DNA of 64,000 bases from Phyto melanocephala (Eukaryota > Arthropoda > Insecta > Diptera > Rhinophoridae). A program made the position numbers and the translations under genes. Below the pieces are notes generated by a model. It was not told the DNA's origin. It saw only the letters and a list, made by a program, of their open reading frames with translations, and made no database searches. Below, in pieces: positions 11,301 to 26,300 of the stretch (the stretch's first letter is position 1; the number at the start of each line of letters is the position of its first letter). The stretch spans positions 70,301,626 to 70,365,625 of the forward strand of contig OW799237.1 of NCBI GenBank assembly GCA_941918925.1, written 5' to 3'.

Positions 11301-14300
11301 GGAACGCAAAGAACGTAAATATGCTACAAAATTTCAACAGATTGTCATCGAAGCCCAACAAGCAGCCGCAGCACCTTCAATCGATAAACCGGACCTAGTT
11401 TCGGAAACCAAGTTTCACAGACTAAGCTATCAGGTAAGCTCTACCAAAGAATTTATGTACATTCATACATAGATTCATATGCAGTTATATTCAATTAGGG
11501 TTGCCGTCCGTCCTCTTTTCCCCGAAAACCGTCCTCTTTTTTAGGGCATCCGGGGCAGTCCTACTTCTTTTTTACCAAATGTCCGGGGTTGTCCGGCTTT
11601 TTGCACCTTCTCTAAAGTTTTTTTCTTACATTTAAACATTAAACCACAGGTTTTTCATAAAGTTTGTTTTTCAGATATAGAATAAAGTCTTGAACAAAAA
11701 ATATAGTAAGGGTATATACATAATTTTAATATGGATTGCCTAGAGTTTTACAAATATTTGAAGAGATGCGATGGTAATATATTGGCTCAAATTGGAAGTG
11801 TTGAAAAATATATGTAAAATCTTTGAAAGTGTACATTCCCAATAATGAATGCAATAAATTTTTGTTGTTTTTTTTTGGTTTTATTTTCAACCATTAAATC
11901 AGAATGATATGTTCAGTTTGTATTTTTGTAAATAAAGTTTTTTCGTAAAAAAAAATTTTGTGTTTGTATTTTAAATGGCGTCGTAATTTTTTTTTTAAAT
12001 GTGTCCTCTTTTTTTGGGCAAATGTCCTACATTTTTTATGCTGGCGTCCTCTTTTTTTTAAATAGAAATGGCAACCCTATATTCAATTATTAACGTATAT
12101 ATGAGCAATTTTTAATGAGATGCCATTAACAACTCTTCACAGAGAGAGAATTAACTGAAAATATTTAATTTGTATTATTATTTAACCTTAGCAATTACAA
12201 GAGTTCTCCTAAAATCAATCTATTTTCTTAATGCTCTGTTAACAGGAATCAATGAATCGTCCAGTTTCCGGTTCCGACTTTGGCTATCAAATACCTTTAA
12301 AAGGTAGTCTACACACTATTGCCGATGGTGTCGAAACGGAAGATGATAAAAGATCATATTCTTCACAACAACTCTCACATTCAATGCTGAGCGGCGGTGG
12401 TGTTGGCTCTCATAACCAATACCATCATCAGCCAGCCTTACAGTTGCTGTATCAACAGCAGCAACCTGCAATGCCGTCATTTGATGGCACTGTTGCTAGC
12501 TCCTGCCAATTAGACAATAATAGCTTAAATCCTCAACCAGATCGTCGTTTACAACATCAAATGTCTTCCGGATTTGGTACCCAGCCAAATGATTCACGCG
12601 ACGAGCCTACAACATATACAGAATCCATAGAACTGCAGCTGATGGGTCAATACAATTCGACTGACACGGACCCTTATGCTAATGAACAGCGTAGTAGTTC
12701 TTACATGCGGGCCGATTCCCTGCAAGAGCGTAGCGCTTCTTATATGCGCGCCGATTCTTTGTTGGAACACAGTTCAATGCGCTATTGTAGCGAGGATCAC
12801 GATGAATCTTATCTACAGTATCAAAAATCGTTGCTAACAAGGTCGCCCAGTTATCGCAAGTCCCTGGATCGTCTGTCTCAATCGAGTGATCAATCGCAGA
12901 GATCTTTGATTCCTTCGCACAGCCTAAAATCGGACGAGGATGGTCATTCGCGTCATTCATTAAATACCATCTCCATAGAACACGAAGAGCTTCTGTCAAA
13001 TCAGGCCAATCTCAGAGATGAACTTTTGAATTGTGATCAAAAGGAATTATTTCAATTTCTGCAGGATGATATGCACGATAATAGCAACAATTATTTTAGC
13101 GATACTGTAGGTTATGGTTCTGCGATAATGGAAGCCGATACAGATTCTTTGATCGTAGCAGACTCTAGGCGGGAGGAACGTAAACCCTCAACTAGCAGTA
13201 TTAAATCGAATTTAAGTTACATCTCCAATTCCATACTCCAGACAATAGAATCTCGCCGTAATGGCAGCCATTCCTCCAGTGGCAATGGTCATGACGGTGA
13301 CAATTTACCTTTAGTCGAACATTCGGAATTTGATAATATTATACAGAGTTTTGAAAAAGAATTGGAAGAGATAAAAAAATCAACCACGTCTTTGGAACGT
13401 AAATTGTCCACATTGTCTGAACCCTCACCGGCAGCCGATGAAGCTAATAAGGCCATATTGGAGCATATAGCGGTCATAACGGGAGCTTCAGAGCGAACAG
13501 CTGCTGATGAGGTTGTGGCTCCCTTAAATCCTTACGACAGTTATGATCTCTCCGCGGTGCCACGGAGACAGCATACTCTGCCGGCGTGTAGTAGTCGCGC
13601 TACGGCGAAAATAAAACGTCGTAGTTTGGAGAAACAACGAAAAATCGATGATGATTTTAGTATAACAAATGAAATAAGAAAAATCTGTGATCAAATACAG
13701 GCGCCTTTTGCTACCGTAGAAGCGATATCAGTAGCCGCTACGCAAGCATCGGGTGCCCAATCTCCGTTTATGCGGCGAAAAAGTGATTTATTTAGTGCTC
13801 AATTTGATCGTTTCAAGCGCATGTCTCTAATCGAACGCGTCGAGGAGGTGCCGGAAGAAGAAAAGCCTATTTCGACGCTACGCATGGAATCCGAACGTTT
13901 GCCGCGAAAATGTCTAGCGACCAAATCAATGAATATCGATAGTCTTTCGTTAAAAAGTACAAATTCTTATGAAAATCTATTGCTGCACAAACAATTGGCT
14001 AAGGCTCAAAAAGACCAAAAACAACAGCAACAGTCATTATTGCAACGTGATAGTTCACATTCTTCCTCGGCTGCTGTACCACCCACACCACCAACCTCGC
14101 TAAAATCCACAATTGAGCCACACACGCTGGCGCAATTGTCATCGCTGAAGACGACCCCACCCCTAACAGCTCTTACCGAACATCAGCAACACTACCATGC
14201 TACCACAGCTCAAACACGTACCACACCTCTCCTCCCAAGGGCTGGCCAGAGTAGCGTTGAAGAACAGCATAGTAAATTGCATGTCAAGCGCTCAAAGCAT

Positions 14301-17300
14301 CCACAATCGTCTCTAGATAAAGCTGCTTCATTTCAGTCGGGACGCACCGAATCGCATAGCTCGGGTGCGGCCGATACATCATCGGTTTTGGCACTAACTG
14401 CCCCCGGCGAAGCTCAGTTATTAGCGGCAGGCGGTGATTCGATAACGCAGAGAGATGGCGAAGCTCTCCAGTCGCAGAAATCAAGGTTCTCACGACTGAC
14501 CGAAAAACCATGGCATTGTCTGGTCTCCTACGTAGACGATCTCACTGTGGGTGGGAGACGTAACTCGCAGGGAGCATACAATGATCCCATGACTTTTCCA
14601 AGTTTTGGACAAACGAAACCACCAAAAGTGCCAGATGATTGTTTTCCGCAAAAGTGTTACGAACAGTAAGTGACAAAAAAAACCAACATTTAAAAACAAA
14701 TTATATTCTTAAAATTGTATTCATTCTAGCTTTTATTTTCGCTGTCCATGGTTTATGTCCTGTATGGACACTAAAAGTGCAAAACATTGGACACGCATTA
14801 GAACGGCCGTCTTGACTGTTGTGGATACTCCAGCCTTTGAGTGGTTTGTGCTAGTGTTGATATTCGCCTCCAGCATTACATTATGCTTCGAGGATATTTA
14901 TTTGGACAGCAATAAATCATTGAAACGTATACTGTACTGGACAAATTTTTCATTTTGTTTGATATTTGTTATTGAGATGGTATTGAAATGGTTGGCCTTG
15001 GGGTTTTCCAAATACTTTACGAGTTTTTGGACAATACTGGATTTTATAATAGTTTTCGTAAGTATTTCTTTTTCACTTTTTTTTTTATAAAATTTCAAAA
15101 TTTACTCTTTCAAAGGTTTCTGTTTTTTCTTTATTGATCGAGGAAAATGAAAATTTAAAGGTTTTACGCTCTTTAAGAACCCTAAGGGCCTTAAGGCCCT
15201 TAAGAGCTATATCTCGGTAAGCCTGGTGTACTACATAGAAATATTATACATATGATTTTGATTTAATTTGATTTCGATATCATTGATTTTGATTCTATGT
15301 ATGTATGTAATATCGTTTTATGTATATTTTTCTTTATGTATAAAACATATTTGTATGATATATAAATATTATGAATGCTGTTTATTTTTAAATGTTTAAA
15401 TAATTAATTGATTTTCTTTTACGCATAACCAATTATGTTTTTTATACTTTCAGATAAATATTTCTGTAAATTTTTAATACAGATATCGTTTAAGTTATAG
15501 TCTATACCACTAACAATTTATCGAAATATTACTAAATATTATTAAATATTATTATTTCATTAGAGTCGTATTCAATTGTGAGAGCATAGAGAATTTTGTA
15601 ATATTTAGACGCTTCATCTGTGATGCCAATACAATACAATAACTATTTCCGAGCCCATAAAGTATATATTTTTTGAAAGCATATGACTAGGGGAGTAGTC
15701 TGAGCATAAATAGCGAAGCGCTTCATAATTTTCTGAGAAATGAGTAAATAATAACTACTGCCTCGGTTTTTGTCCCCATGCTTTAACCATAAAAATCAAA
15801 TTTTTTTTGCCTTAGACAAATTTATAAAAACGTTTGCTGCTATTTGTAGATGTGATATGCGTCTAGGGCTATTCGCAAAGAATTTTGAACTAATCGGCAA
15901 AGTTATAGGCAAAAATTATTTTTTTAGAAATATATGCAGCTTTTAAATATATCAAGATACTAAGACCACCAAAATGCAAACCACAGTCTCCAAAAGTATT
16001 GCGCATAAAACTGACGAAACGGTTAGAAAAGAACTGAGATATAAGCCGAAAAATGCAAATGCAAAATTTTAAATTTAGGCGTGGCTACGATGTGGTCACT
16101 ATACCTATTATGTACATGATGATGAAGAGTGCTATCTAATTCTGCACGGTCGAATACAGAATTGTTATTTGTTTAAAATACTAAAAAATTTTATTAAAGT
16201 TTCCTTTACGTACATTAAGAAAGCCTAACAACGTTGTCAATGGATGACATATTTGGAACAAATTTTTATACCCTTCACTTGTGGTGCACAAGGGTATATA
16301 TGTATAGCTTTGTCATTCCGTTTGTAATTTCTACAATTTTTATTTCCGACCCCATAAAGTATATATTTTCTGAAAGCTTATGAATAGAGGAGCCCTGACC
16401 GTATGTCCGTGTGTTTGTTGAAATCAACTTTTAGAAGCAACTATATGTTCCTCAGATCTGTATATGGTATCAATCTCTTTGAAATATCCAGGAATGAATC
16501 GCTATTGAAATTCAGTACAATCGCCCCATAACTTTCTGAGATATGAGAAAAAAACCACGACCACCTCGTGTTTTTTCACAATTACAACAACAAAATACAT
16601 ATATACTGGTTAGAGTAAACGTGGCATCGAATTCCAAATTATTTTATTTTATTTAATATATTATTTATATTTTTTTTTAATTTTTAAAAAATTTTTTTAA
16701 TTTTTTTTAAAGTTTTTTTTTGTAATTTTTTTTATTTTCAATATATTTTTTTTTGTATTTTTTTTTTGTATGTTTTTTACATGTTTTTTGCTATTTTATA
16801 TGAGATGAATGGTGATACAAGCAATTGTTATTGCATGACTACACGTTGTGAAGGGTATATAAGATTCGGCACGGCCGAATATAGCACTGTTACTTGTTTT
16901 TTATTCAAAGGTCATTGTGTTGTTAGCTTATTTATTTTTTGTTGCAAAATTAGAAGACTATTATTCAAAAGACTCTATTATGTTTAATCAAACAGAATTC
17001 TGCATAAAATAATTGTGTCTTATATTTTTATTTTGTTGTATTGGCAACACTGTTATAATAGGAACATTTTTAAAATCTTTGTGTGGAAAAGCTGAAAGCT
17101 ATCCGAACAACCATTTCACTTTCTTCAAAAGAGATGTATAAAATTAAATATAAGAAAATTTCGTCCAGATAAAAATTTTGTTCGAGTCAAGTGGGTGAGA
17201 AAATGATTGAATTATCGAAAAAATTCAGCCTGTTTTCAAGATACTGCTACTTGTTGGAAATTGTATTTTAATAATACATTTGAACTTCTTTTAGTTTTAT

Positions 17301-20300
17301 TATATATTTAATTTATATTGTACTTTAATTTTAATGCCATAATGATAGAATTATTTGAAAAGGTATTTATCCGAGACTAGCCGAGTAAAACACATTTTCG
17401 AAACCAGTTACGATTTTTCATCAGATTTCTTAAGATCTGAACTAATGGACCTGGAGGGTGGAGGTGTAATGCCAACAAAAGATTGTTTGAAATTTCAAAT
17501 ATAGAAATTGGAAATTGATTAGCGACTAGGCCATCGGTCATATATGTATGCATGTTGAAAACAATGAGACCACCAATCAGCCACTGACTTAAGATAATAA
17601 GGGCGTGAGTATTAGATAAAACCGATCTTATTTGAAAAAACAAAAGTGAGTTCAGAGTGTCCTGAGATTTATTAGCATGATTTTAAAGAGTATTATATTT
17701 GAGATCATTACATAGAACATTATCGGATAAATTACGGCAATTAGATAGGCAGTGAGTGGATTTATTTGCTTGCGCAGAAGCCTCAGAGAGCACAGAAAGT
17801 TTTTTTGTTTATTAATAGTTTTACCTCTCTTCTTGAGTTTTCCTAAGCTTGGAGGTTTAATATTGAGGAAATGCACCTTAAACTAATCTGTCGAAATAAA
17901 TAAAATTAACATCCCCATCACAAACTCTTTTTTTTCGTGATGGTGAAAACATTTTTTACAAGAACTATTGACAGTAACAGTACTCACATTTACAATTGCG
18001 TATGACAAAAAAATTTATTACTTTAAAATAAGATGAGATTGTGTTAATTTAAAAAAAAAATTTTAAGTTTGGCACTTTTTTTAAACGATAATTTTAACAG
18101 CTATTCGAGAATTAAAAACTGAATAGCCAATAACACGAAATGTGTCATAAATAAATTAAAAATTCAAATTTTATTGAATTAGAATTAAGAATTTTTAACG
18201 TAATTAGGTGAAAATATTGCTGCTGAAAACCACGAATCGTATGACTTGTGTCTCAGGAACATTAAATATTTTTCGGTCCTGAAAAAGGCTACTAATTTCA
18301 AATCAGTTATTAAGAGTTTAAATTAAACTCTTCAAATTGATTTCTTGTCGTGGTATAGATTATAATTTTCGTTTTTCGATGACATGAAGTATTTGTTTTT
18401 TATTAACAAAATTTAAATTTTCAATTTTATATTGTACAATTCTATATTATAAAATATCTGAATGCTTAAGCACCTTTTATTTAAAATACTTAAACAGTTT
18501 AAGTGAAGAACTACTAAATACAAAATTTTTTGGAAGTATTTAATACAATATCGTTTTCTTTAAGGATTTCGAATAGAAATAACTATCATGTTATAAGCAA
18601 CCATAATAAACAAACAAAAAAATCCTTAAATATCCTTAAAATTTCTGTCTGTGTGTATTTTATCTTTTTTTAAGCAAATATAAATTTTAAATTCAAACTT
18701 CCAATTTAAATGTGGCACTTCAAAATTTTAACTGTTCAAAGTGATTTTTTTTTATATGATTACAATAAAAACCTGAGTTTGAATTTAAAACTATTGTAAT
18801 TCAAACCTTTTTGTTTTCGGTTTCACATTGTTTATACATATATAATTTACAATTTTAATTCTAACAATTATCTGGTAAATGTTTGTAATTGGCATGTTTT
18901 ATTTATAAAACTTTAAGTATTTTATTTTAATTTGTTTAACAAAATACATAGTCTAAAAAATAATAACAATAATGATTAAAAATGTTTTATTTTTATTTGC
19001 GACAAGAAAACAATAATCAACCGAAGATGAAACTGCACATTTTCAACATTTTTTTTAATATAATTTGTATAATTTCTCTTGAAAATCATATATTATGCCA
19101 CTATTAAATTTCATCAGAAACCATTTAGTTGTGTAAATCGAGTTAAGAACGACATACAGGAGGACAGAGTGACAAATATTTCCTGTGTAGACACAGTATT
19201 ATATAGAGAATAGTGCGAACAGGGTATCAATTCTCGTTCTATGAAACTATGAAATGAAAAGCTTTTGTGTGTAATATCATATGGTGCTACCATATCCTTT
19301 GCTATACAAAAACTTTTTAATTTCACAGTTTCACAGAACGAGAATTGAGCCCCAGGCAATGACAAAAGTAAAATTTTGCGTGCTTATGTATATGTATGTC
19401 CGTAGTTACTACTACAAATTGTTAAGAAGTGCATGTCGATGGTCACGAGTAAGTAGAAGAGCCCTAACTCGTTTTTTTACGAAATTTACTTTTTCAGTGA
19501 TTCCAATACACAAATACACCTCAAAACCAAAGCAATTTTCAAAACTAGTTATATTATGATAATACAGTTTCTATAACGTTTTTACCTTTTCCGGTAAAGT
19601 TACAATTATTAAGTTAGGGGCTTTTTACTTCTAACCATCGATATATGTACATTAATTTCCACTTATACAGAAAACATACAAACTGAAATTGTGTACTTCT
19701 TTTCCTTTTAGTTACATGTTGCCAGTCTCTGGCACAGATAAATATTGATAACGGCAGTTGTGGTAAAATTATTTAGAGATTCGCTAAGATTTTATAACAC
19801 TAGCATAGTACCCGCTACTTTGTTAGCGTATATTTTAAGTTAAAACAATAAGTTTTATAAGAAAACATAGATTTTTGTCACTCTTTTAATATAAAATTCT
19901 ATGACTTTAATGTACCCTTTTTGTGTTTTCCATAGCAATGTAGAAATTCCAAATTTAAAATATTTAAATATCTAGGTAGAATTGATAACTGTTGTGCAGT
20001 TCACTTGGGTCCATTATATTGATCTCTTTGTGATATCTGAATAGAAAAGAAGAGAAACAGATCAGTCCAGAGTCTCTGGCAGAAACCAAACCCGCAACCC
20101 CTAGTCTAGCAGACCTAAAAACTACCAAACTATTTTCCCGAATTTTCCCCTTTCAATGCTATAAATGTGTTTTAATTTTGAATTAACTTCATATTTTTTT
20201 AATGTCTGTTTTAAATTATTTATATTTTCCGTCTTTTCCCCTTTTGGTACTTCTATTTACTTCTCTAAAAGTTTTTACCTTAATAATTGTTCATATTAGG

Positions 20301-23300
20301 CGATAATAATTATGAAATTATGTCTTATTATATAATGTTTGAAAATTAAAAAAAAAAATTACAAAAAATAGGAACAATTCTACCCCTTATACATGAGAAT
20401 TTTAATAAAAAAGTACTGAAATCCAATTAATAGGAACTAATTGTACAAATTTCTTGTATCTCTCTCTTTGCTATGGCCTGTGCGATGATTAATCAGTCAG
20501 TAACGCTTCTCTTAAATTCATATATAGATAATGGTGTTTTAGTTAACTTGTGTTATTATTATTTTTTGTTCTTGTACCAGTGCTAAATTAGAAAAAATCT
20601 ATTCGATTCAGGTAGGACATTTAAATTTTTTTTTTTAAAGTTCTGAAAACTTAAATTTTTGTTTCATAACTTTTTTTCATCGGTATGAATAATTTTTTGC
20701 TCCATAATTCAGAGTCATCCTAAACACCATTTACTAGCTTAAGAGTTATCATGAATATTTGCCCTTTTTTCCCGCTTCTTCTATTCCTAAAGGTTAATGT
20801 AACGGCTAAATGATAAAACAAAGTAACTTTTTAGGGGACATTTTCTGTCAAGGTTAATTTGTATGTCAGGGATGAAATTTAATACAATTTGATTGAAAAA
20901 AAGATATACAATATATTTGTAAATAACATTATAAATAATGCAGAGGCAACAAATATACATTAATTTAGTACATTTATTACCAAAAAGTACACTCAACTTA
21001 AATGTTTAGTACGGCGATTTCAAAAAATTTAGATTAAACACTTTCCCATCAGCTGGGCTGATAATACTTTATGTATGAGTTCGCCTTGCCAAAACTATTA
21101 ATAACTTTGGATCATTTCGTTTAGTTCGCCTTAAAGGTTTGGCCGTAGAGAAGTTTTACATACATAGACATGTGGACTTTACAAAAATAACAACTTATTA
21201 AAAATATTCTGTAAAAAGAAAAAATAAATGCTTTTATTTTTATCAACATTTTTTCTTTTTTTAAGTTAATTTAAAAAATAATTTATTTAAAAAGACAAAT
21301 TTATCTAAATTATTTTTTAAAAGAAAAATATATTTTTTTTATAAGTAGAGATAATAATTTTAAATATGTTATTGATAAAAACAATTAAAAACAGTTTATA
21401 AGACTTTACCGAAAATGTTCAAATTTTTTTTAAGAAAAACTGTATTTAAAACAAAACTTTTAAATTTTGGAAAAGAAATTCCTTAACGAATTGATTAATG
21501 GATAATTTTTTTTATAAATATGTTTTCTGTTTAAAAAAATATTTACAAAAAAAAAAAAAATATATAATTTTTGAGAAAACATATTGATTTCATCTTCGGT
21601 TGATTTTGCTTTTCAGCACTTAAATTTTTTTCGCAGCTTTCGAATTCGGAAAAAATCTTTTGGAAAATAGCTAATATTACTTGAGGTGAATTCAACCATT
21701 TGTTTCGAACAAAATTTTTGTCCGAAAAAAACTGTGCGTTTTTTGAAACATGACTCATTCATTCTGGTGAATTTGTTCGGAAAATCAATTCAACCGTTTG
21801 AAATACATTTGTAAAAAGGCATTTAAATTTTACAAATTTACGATTTTTACAATTTAACTGTATAAACATTATATGATATGGCAACTCATATCAATTTTGT
21901 TTGGACAAAAATTACAAAAAAAAAAAAATCAATTTAAGATGAGAGTTTTCCGAACAAAATATTTTCTCTCGCTCTCAAAAAGAAAGTCGTCAAACTATAA
22001 AATTTTGTTCGAAACGCTTGGGCAGATCCAGCTTAAAGCTTTAAATTTCTAAAAAAACCAATTTATTTTAATTTTGTTTTTTAAGAGCCCTAAAACACAA
22101 TGATTTGATCCGAATTGTTGTATGTGATCCAAAAAAAAATTTATATATAAAAAATTGTATGTATGTACTTATTATTTAACTCTCTACCTTACTCCTCGTA
22201 ACCATTTTTTTAAACTCCTTTCTTTATGTGTTTTGACTATATCACCCACCATTTCTTTCCCCTTTATCCATTAACACAATTCGATTTTTAAACTACTAAC
22301 AGCTGCTATATCTTTTCTTTTCCCGATTTGAATATAAAAGAGAAACAAACATTTTATTTCTATTCCAGGTGGCAAGGAATGCGAATTGTAGTAAATGCTC
22401 TCATGTATGCCATACCATCAATTTTCAATGTACTTTTAGTTTGTTTGGTTTTTTGGTTAATATTTTCTATAATGGGTGTACAATTTTTTGGTGGTAAATT
22501 TTTCAAATGTATCGATAACGAAGGAGAACTATTGCCCATAACGGTTAGTTGGCTTTACATTTACTTATTAACAAAAACAACAACAACAAAAAAAACAAAC
22601 ATTTAAGTGAAATCTTTTGAAAAATTTATAATCGAAACAAAAAACAATATTTACTATTTAATAAAACTATCTCTTTCCTTCCAAAACAACAAACATTAAT
22701 CACACACACATAATTGATAAAACACACCATGTTGCAGGAAGTGAATGACAAATGGGATTGCATAGAACAAAATTTTAGTTGGATCAATTCGAAAATAACC
22801 TTTGATCATGTAGGTATGGGCTATTTGGCTCTCTTACAAGTAGCCACCTTCGAGGGCTGGATGGAGGTTATGGCTGATGCAGTAGACGCCCGCGGCGTGG
22901 ATTTACAGCCTCAGCGTGAAGCGAATCTATATGCTTATATATATTTTGTTATCTTCATTGTATGTGGCTCGTTCTTTACTCTTAATCTATTTATAGGAGT
23001 AATTATCGATAATTTCAATATGCTCAAGAAAAAGGTAAGTTCTATTGGATCAGACTGTATGATGAGTCATATGACTAAATCACTACTGCTTTGAGATAAG
23101 TAAGAGAAATATATAATTAATACTTAATATGAGTTAATTTATTTTATTTTGTATTTATTTATTTTTTATTGAAATAAAAAATAACCAAGTTTTTATATAA
23201 ATTCTTACAAATATTTAAATAAACTTTTCTTTGATTTAAGTAAAGCATAGTTTGAAAATAAACCTTAATGGAACATTAAACGGAGTAACCAAAATTTGTT

Positions 23301-26300
23301 TATTCTAATTCAATATTTCGCTACCAGACTGGGAAGTTCTTCAAAAAAACAATTATAGATTAGTTATAAGTGATAAAAAAAATTTTTATATAAAAAAAAT
23401 AATCTAAAGCTCTAAACACATAGACGTCAGCAGACTTCACAACTTCAAGGCTTCAAATGCTGCCAACTTCAAATGCTGCTCTGAAGTCAGCTTCATAATT
23501 ATTTTGAAGACAGCAACAACATAATAATCAGCTGATGTGTATTTTAGCAATACAAATTTCAGGGATGCCGCATATATATTTGATAATGAATAAAATTAAA
23601 GTTATTGATAAAAAAAAATGTAATAACATCACGAAAAACTATAAAAACACATAAGATTATTTCTTTATTGTATTTTTGTAATGTTCTTTTATGTTTAATA
23701 TCAAAAATAAGTTTTTTTTTTCTTTTTTTCCAATTTAATATATATAATGGCAACACTATATTTGTTCTTGCTGCCCGTCAAAATAGAAAATAGCCTAAGT
23801 TGGCAGCAGCAGCAAATGCTGTTGTGCAGTCGTGCTGCTGTGCTGCCGTCAAAATAATCGTTTTCATTTAAACACATGGATTTTATTTTTGACATATTGC
23901 TGCTTGCTGTCTGCTGTCGTCTATGTGTTTAGAGCATAAAGCTCTCATTTAAGAATAACCAAATATATGTATATAAAAAACAATTGATAATTAAAAGTTA
24001 ATAAATCTAGTTTTATAATAATAATAGTCAATTCAAAAAAGTACCAAAAAATGGAAAATGTTTACACCCTATAAAAGGTTTTCCAATAAGAGTGATATGA
24101 TTTCTTTAAAAAAACATACACTTACACCCCAATTCTAAATATTCACAGGGAAATGAATTCCCCGGGAATTCTAAGCAGTCGGAGAAGGGAATAACAAGGG
24201 AGAGAGAACTTTACATTTTCGAAGTCAGCTGTTTGCTTTTTTGTTTTGACAAAATATTTGCTAATAATTTTTAGCGTAAAAAGTGAATATTCGTAAATAA
24301 TAAAAAAATTGCTAAAAGTGAACAAAAATGTGTAGCGTTGATAATAATAATAGCTGAAGCAGAAAACTCTGAAGCACAAGAATAAGCAAAGGGTAGAAAG
24401 GAAAATGCTAAGTGACGCCAGCAACCCAATTGAGTTGCCGCACACTTTGTAAATTTTACTTTTGAAAGGTTAGAAAAATATTACAGAGTAAATAAACCGG
24501 CGTTCAAATATCTGTTGGACGTGTTAAGGTATTCAGCCCAAACGTAAGTCCATTGCAATTTCTCCAATCGTGAAATTAAGTACGACTTTCCGCTTCTTTG
24601 CTGAAGGTTTGTACCAAACGGGTATTGGTAAAGATTACGGTGTGTCTGTGGCTCAGTGTAGTGTTGGAAAAGGTTTGGCAGAAGTTATTAATGTATAAAG
24701 AACATTTACGCCTAATGTAGCTAACTTTCTGCAGAACTGAAGTGCAAAAACGGAAAGTTGCGTTAGCTCATTATGTGAAGTATGGCATTCCAAACGTTAT
24801 TGGATGTGTTGACGGAACTCAAAAAATTAAAGGTCTGTGATCATGAGCTGAGGCTTCAGTACGTTGATGTCCACATCCCGGAGCGTGTCACGATTCATTT
24901 ATTTGGATTTCTGGCGAATTGCGTGCTCACCTTGGGCAAGAATACCTTAGAGGTGGCAGCAATTATTAGCTTCTTGGTAAAGTTTCGAATGATAGCAGAC
25001 AATTCATAAATTAAACATTAATTTTTTCTAGAAGGCTTGAAGATGCCCACAGGATGAGTCTGTTGAAATAAAATTCACTCCAAGTGTTGAAATGTGGTTG
25101 AACGCATTAATGGTGTTTTAAAAAATAGATGGAGGTGCATTCTTGGTGCTAGACAGCTGCACTACGCTTCAAAAAATGCTGCTAAAATAAGAAAATTTTA
25201 ATGTGCGTTGCATAACATCTGCATTTATTTTAAATGCAGTGCTGAAGTAAACTATGTAGAAAATTTAGATTGTTTGAGCTTTTAGGATAATAATGTGGTA
25301 TCCTTAGCCTCACCACAATATTTATCCATTGCCCAAAATATTAGAAAAAATATTGCGAACAATCTCTAATATCTTCAAAAATAAAACACAAAAAGATAAA
25401 TAAAAATTAAAATTATTTTAAAACTAAAAAACAATTCATATTCTGCTTCCTGTTTGTTGTTTTTGTCCTAAAACACAATAAATTACAATATTTATCAAAT
25501 TTTTTTATAAAAAAATATTAAATACTTACATTTTTGTCACAACTCCCTTTGAATTTGTTGGTGAATTTTTTCCCAAAATTTGTTATTACATTCTCCCTTT
25601 AATTACCTTTCGTAATACCTACCTTTTCCCCAGGGAACAGTTTCCCAATTTCGAAGTTCATTTAGAATAAGGGAAAAGGGAAAGAGAACAAATTTCCCCG
25701 GGAGAAATTATTTAGAATAAGGGAACAGGGAATAGGGAAACAATTCCCAGGGAATTATTATTTAGAATTGGGGTGTTATTGTTAAGAAATTTCAAAAGTT
25801 TTTTATTAAATGTAAAGTGCAATCGATACAATTTAGTTCTAAATAAAACGTCGGTGATAAATCACAATTTCTTGAATCGAATCTCCAAACTTTTCGCACA
25901 ATAATTCAATTGTTGCATTGCCTGTATGGCACGTAGCCCTGTCTTGTTGAAATTAAATGTTGTCAAGAGCAACTTTTTCTTTATCATCGATCTATATCGC
26001 TCTCCATTGACAGTAACGGTGTTACCAGCTTCATTTCGAAAGAAGCATTGACCGATGATTCCAGCAGACCAAAAACCTCACCAAACTGTCATTTTAAGTG
26101 TCCTATTGGCACTTGAGCATTATGTAAAGAAAATATAAGCTCAAAATTTGCAACAATTCGACAAATAGCGAGCACATTTGGAAGATTATTAAGACCATGA
26201 AATTGCAAAAGCGCACGAAAAGCTGCAATTGGAGAATGATTATTTTGATAATAAAACTGAATAATTTGTAAACGTTGTTCTTGCGTATATCTCTCCATGA

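Larger units (their letters stand above)
15217..22368 (+). other. 7.15 kb intron of NaCP60E
   Basis: Contains a degraded Helentron-like relic (about 15648-16155), copy E (16268-16898), a foldback (19228-19347), a possible ACTAG-family relic from 19798, a truncated SINE (19989-20113) and an inverted-repeat candidate (21697-22018). 16900-19227 and 20114-21690 are AT-rich with nothing else recognised. Confidence 0.75.

Noticed and set aside
12679..12999. 106-codon minus-strand frame
   Set aside because: It is the opposite strand of the giant NaCP60E exon and shows no recognisable protein; a shadow frame.
22738..23034. Assignment to the sodium channel para
   Set aside because: The domain III filter is E, not K; domain II reads [21 protein letters not shown] rather than the para form, and the tail matches NaCP60E.
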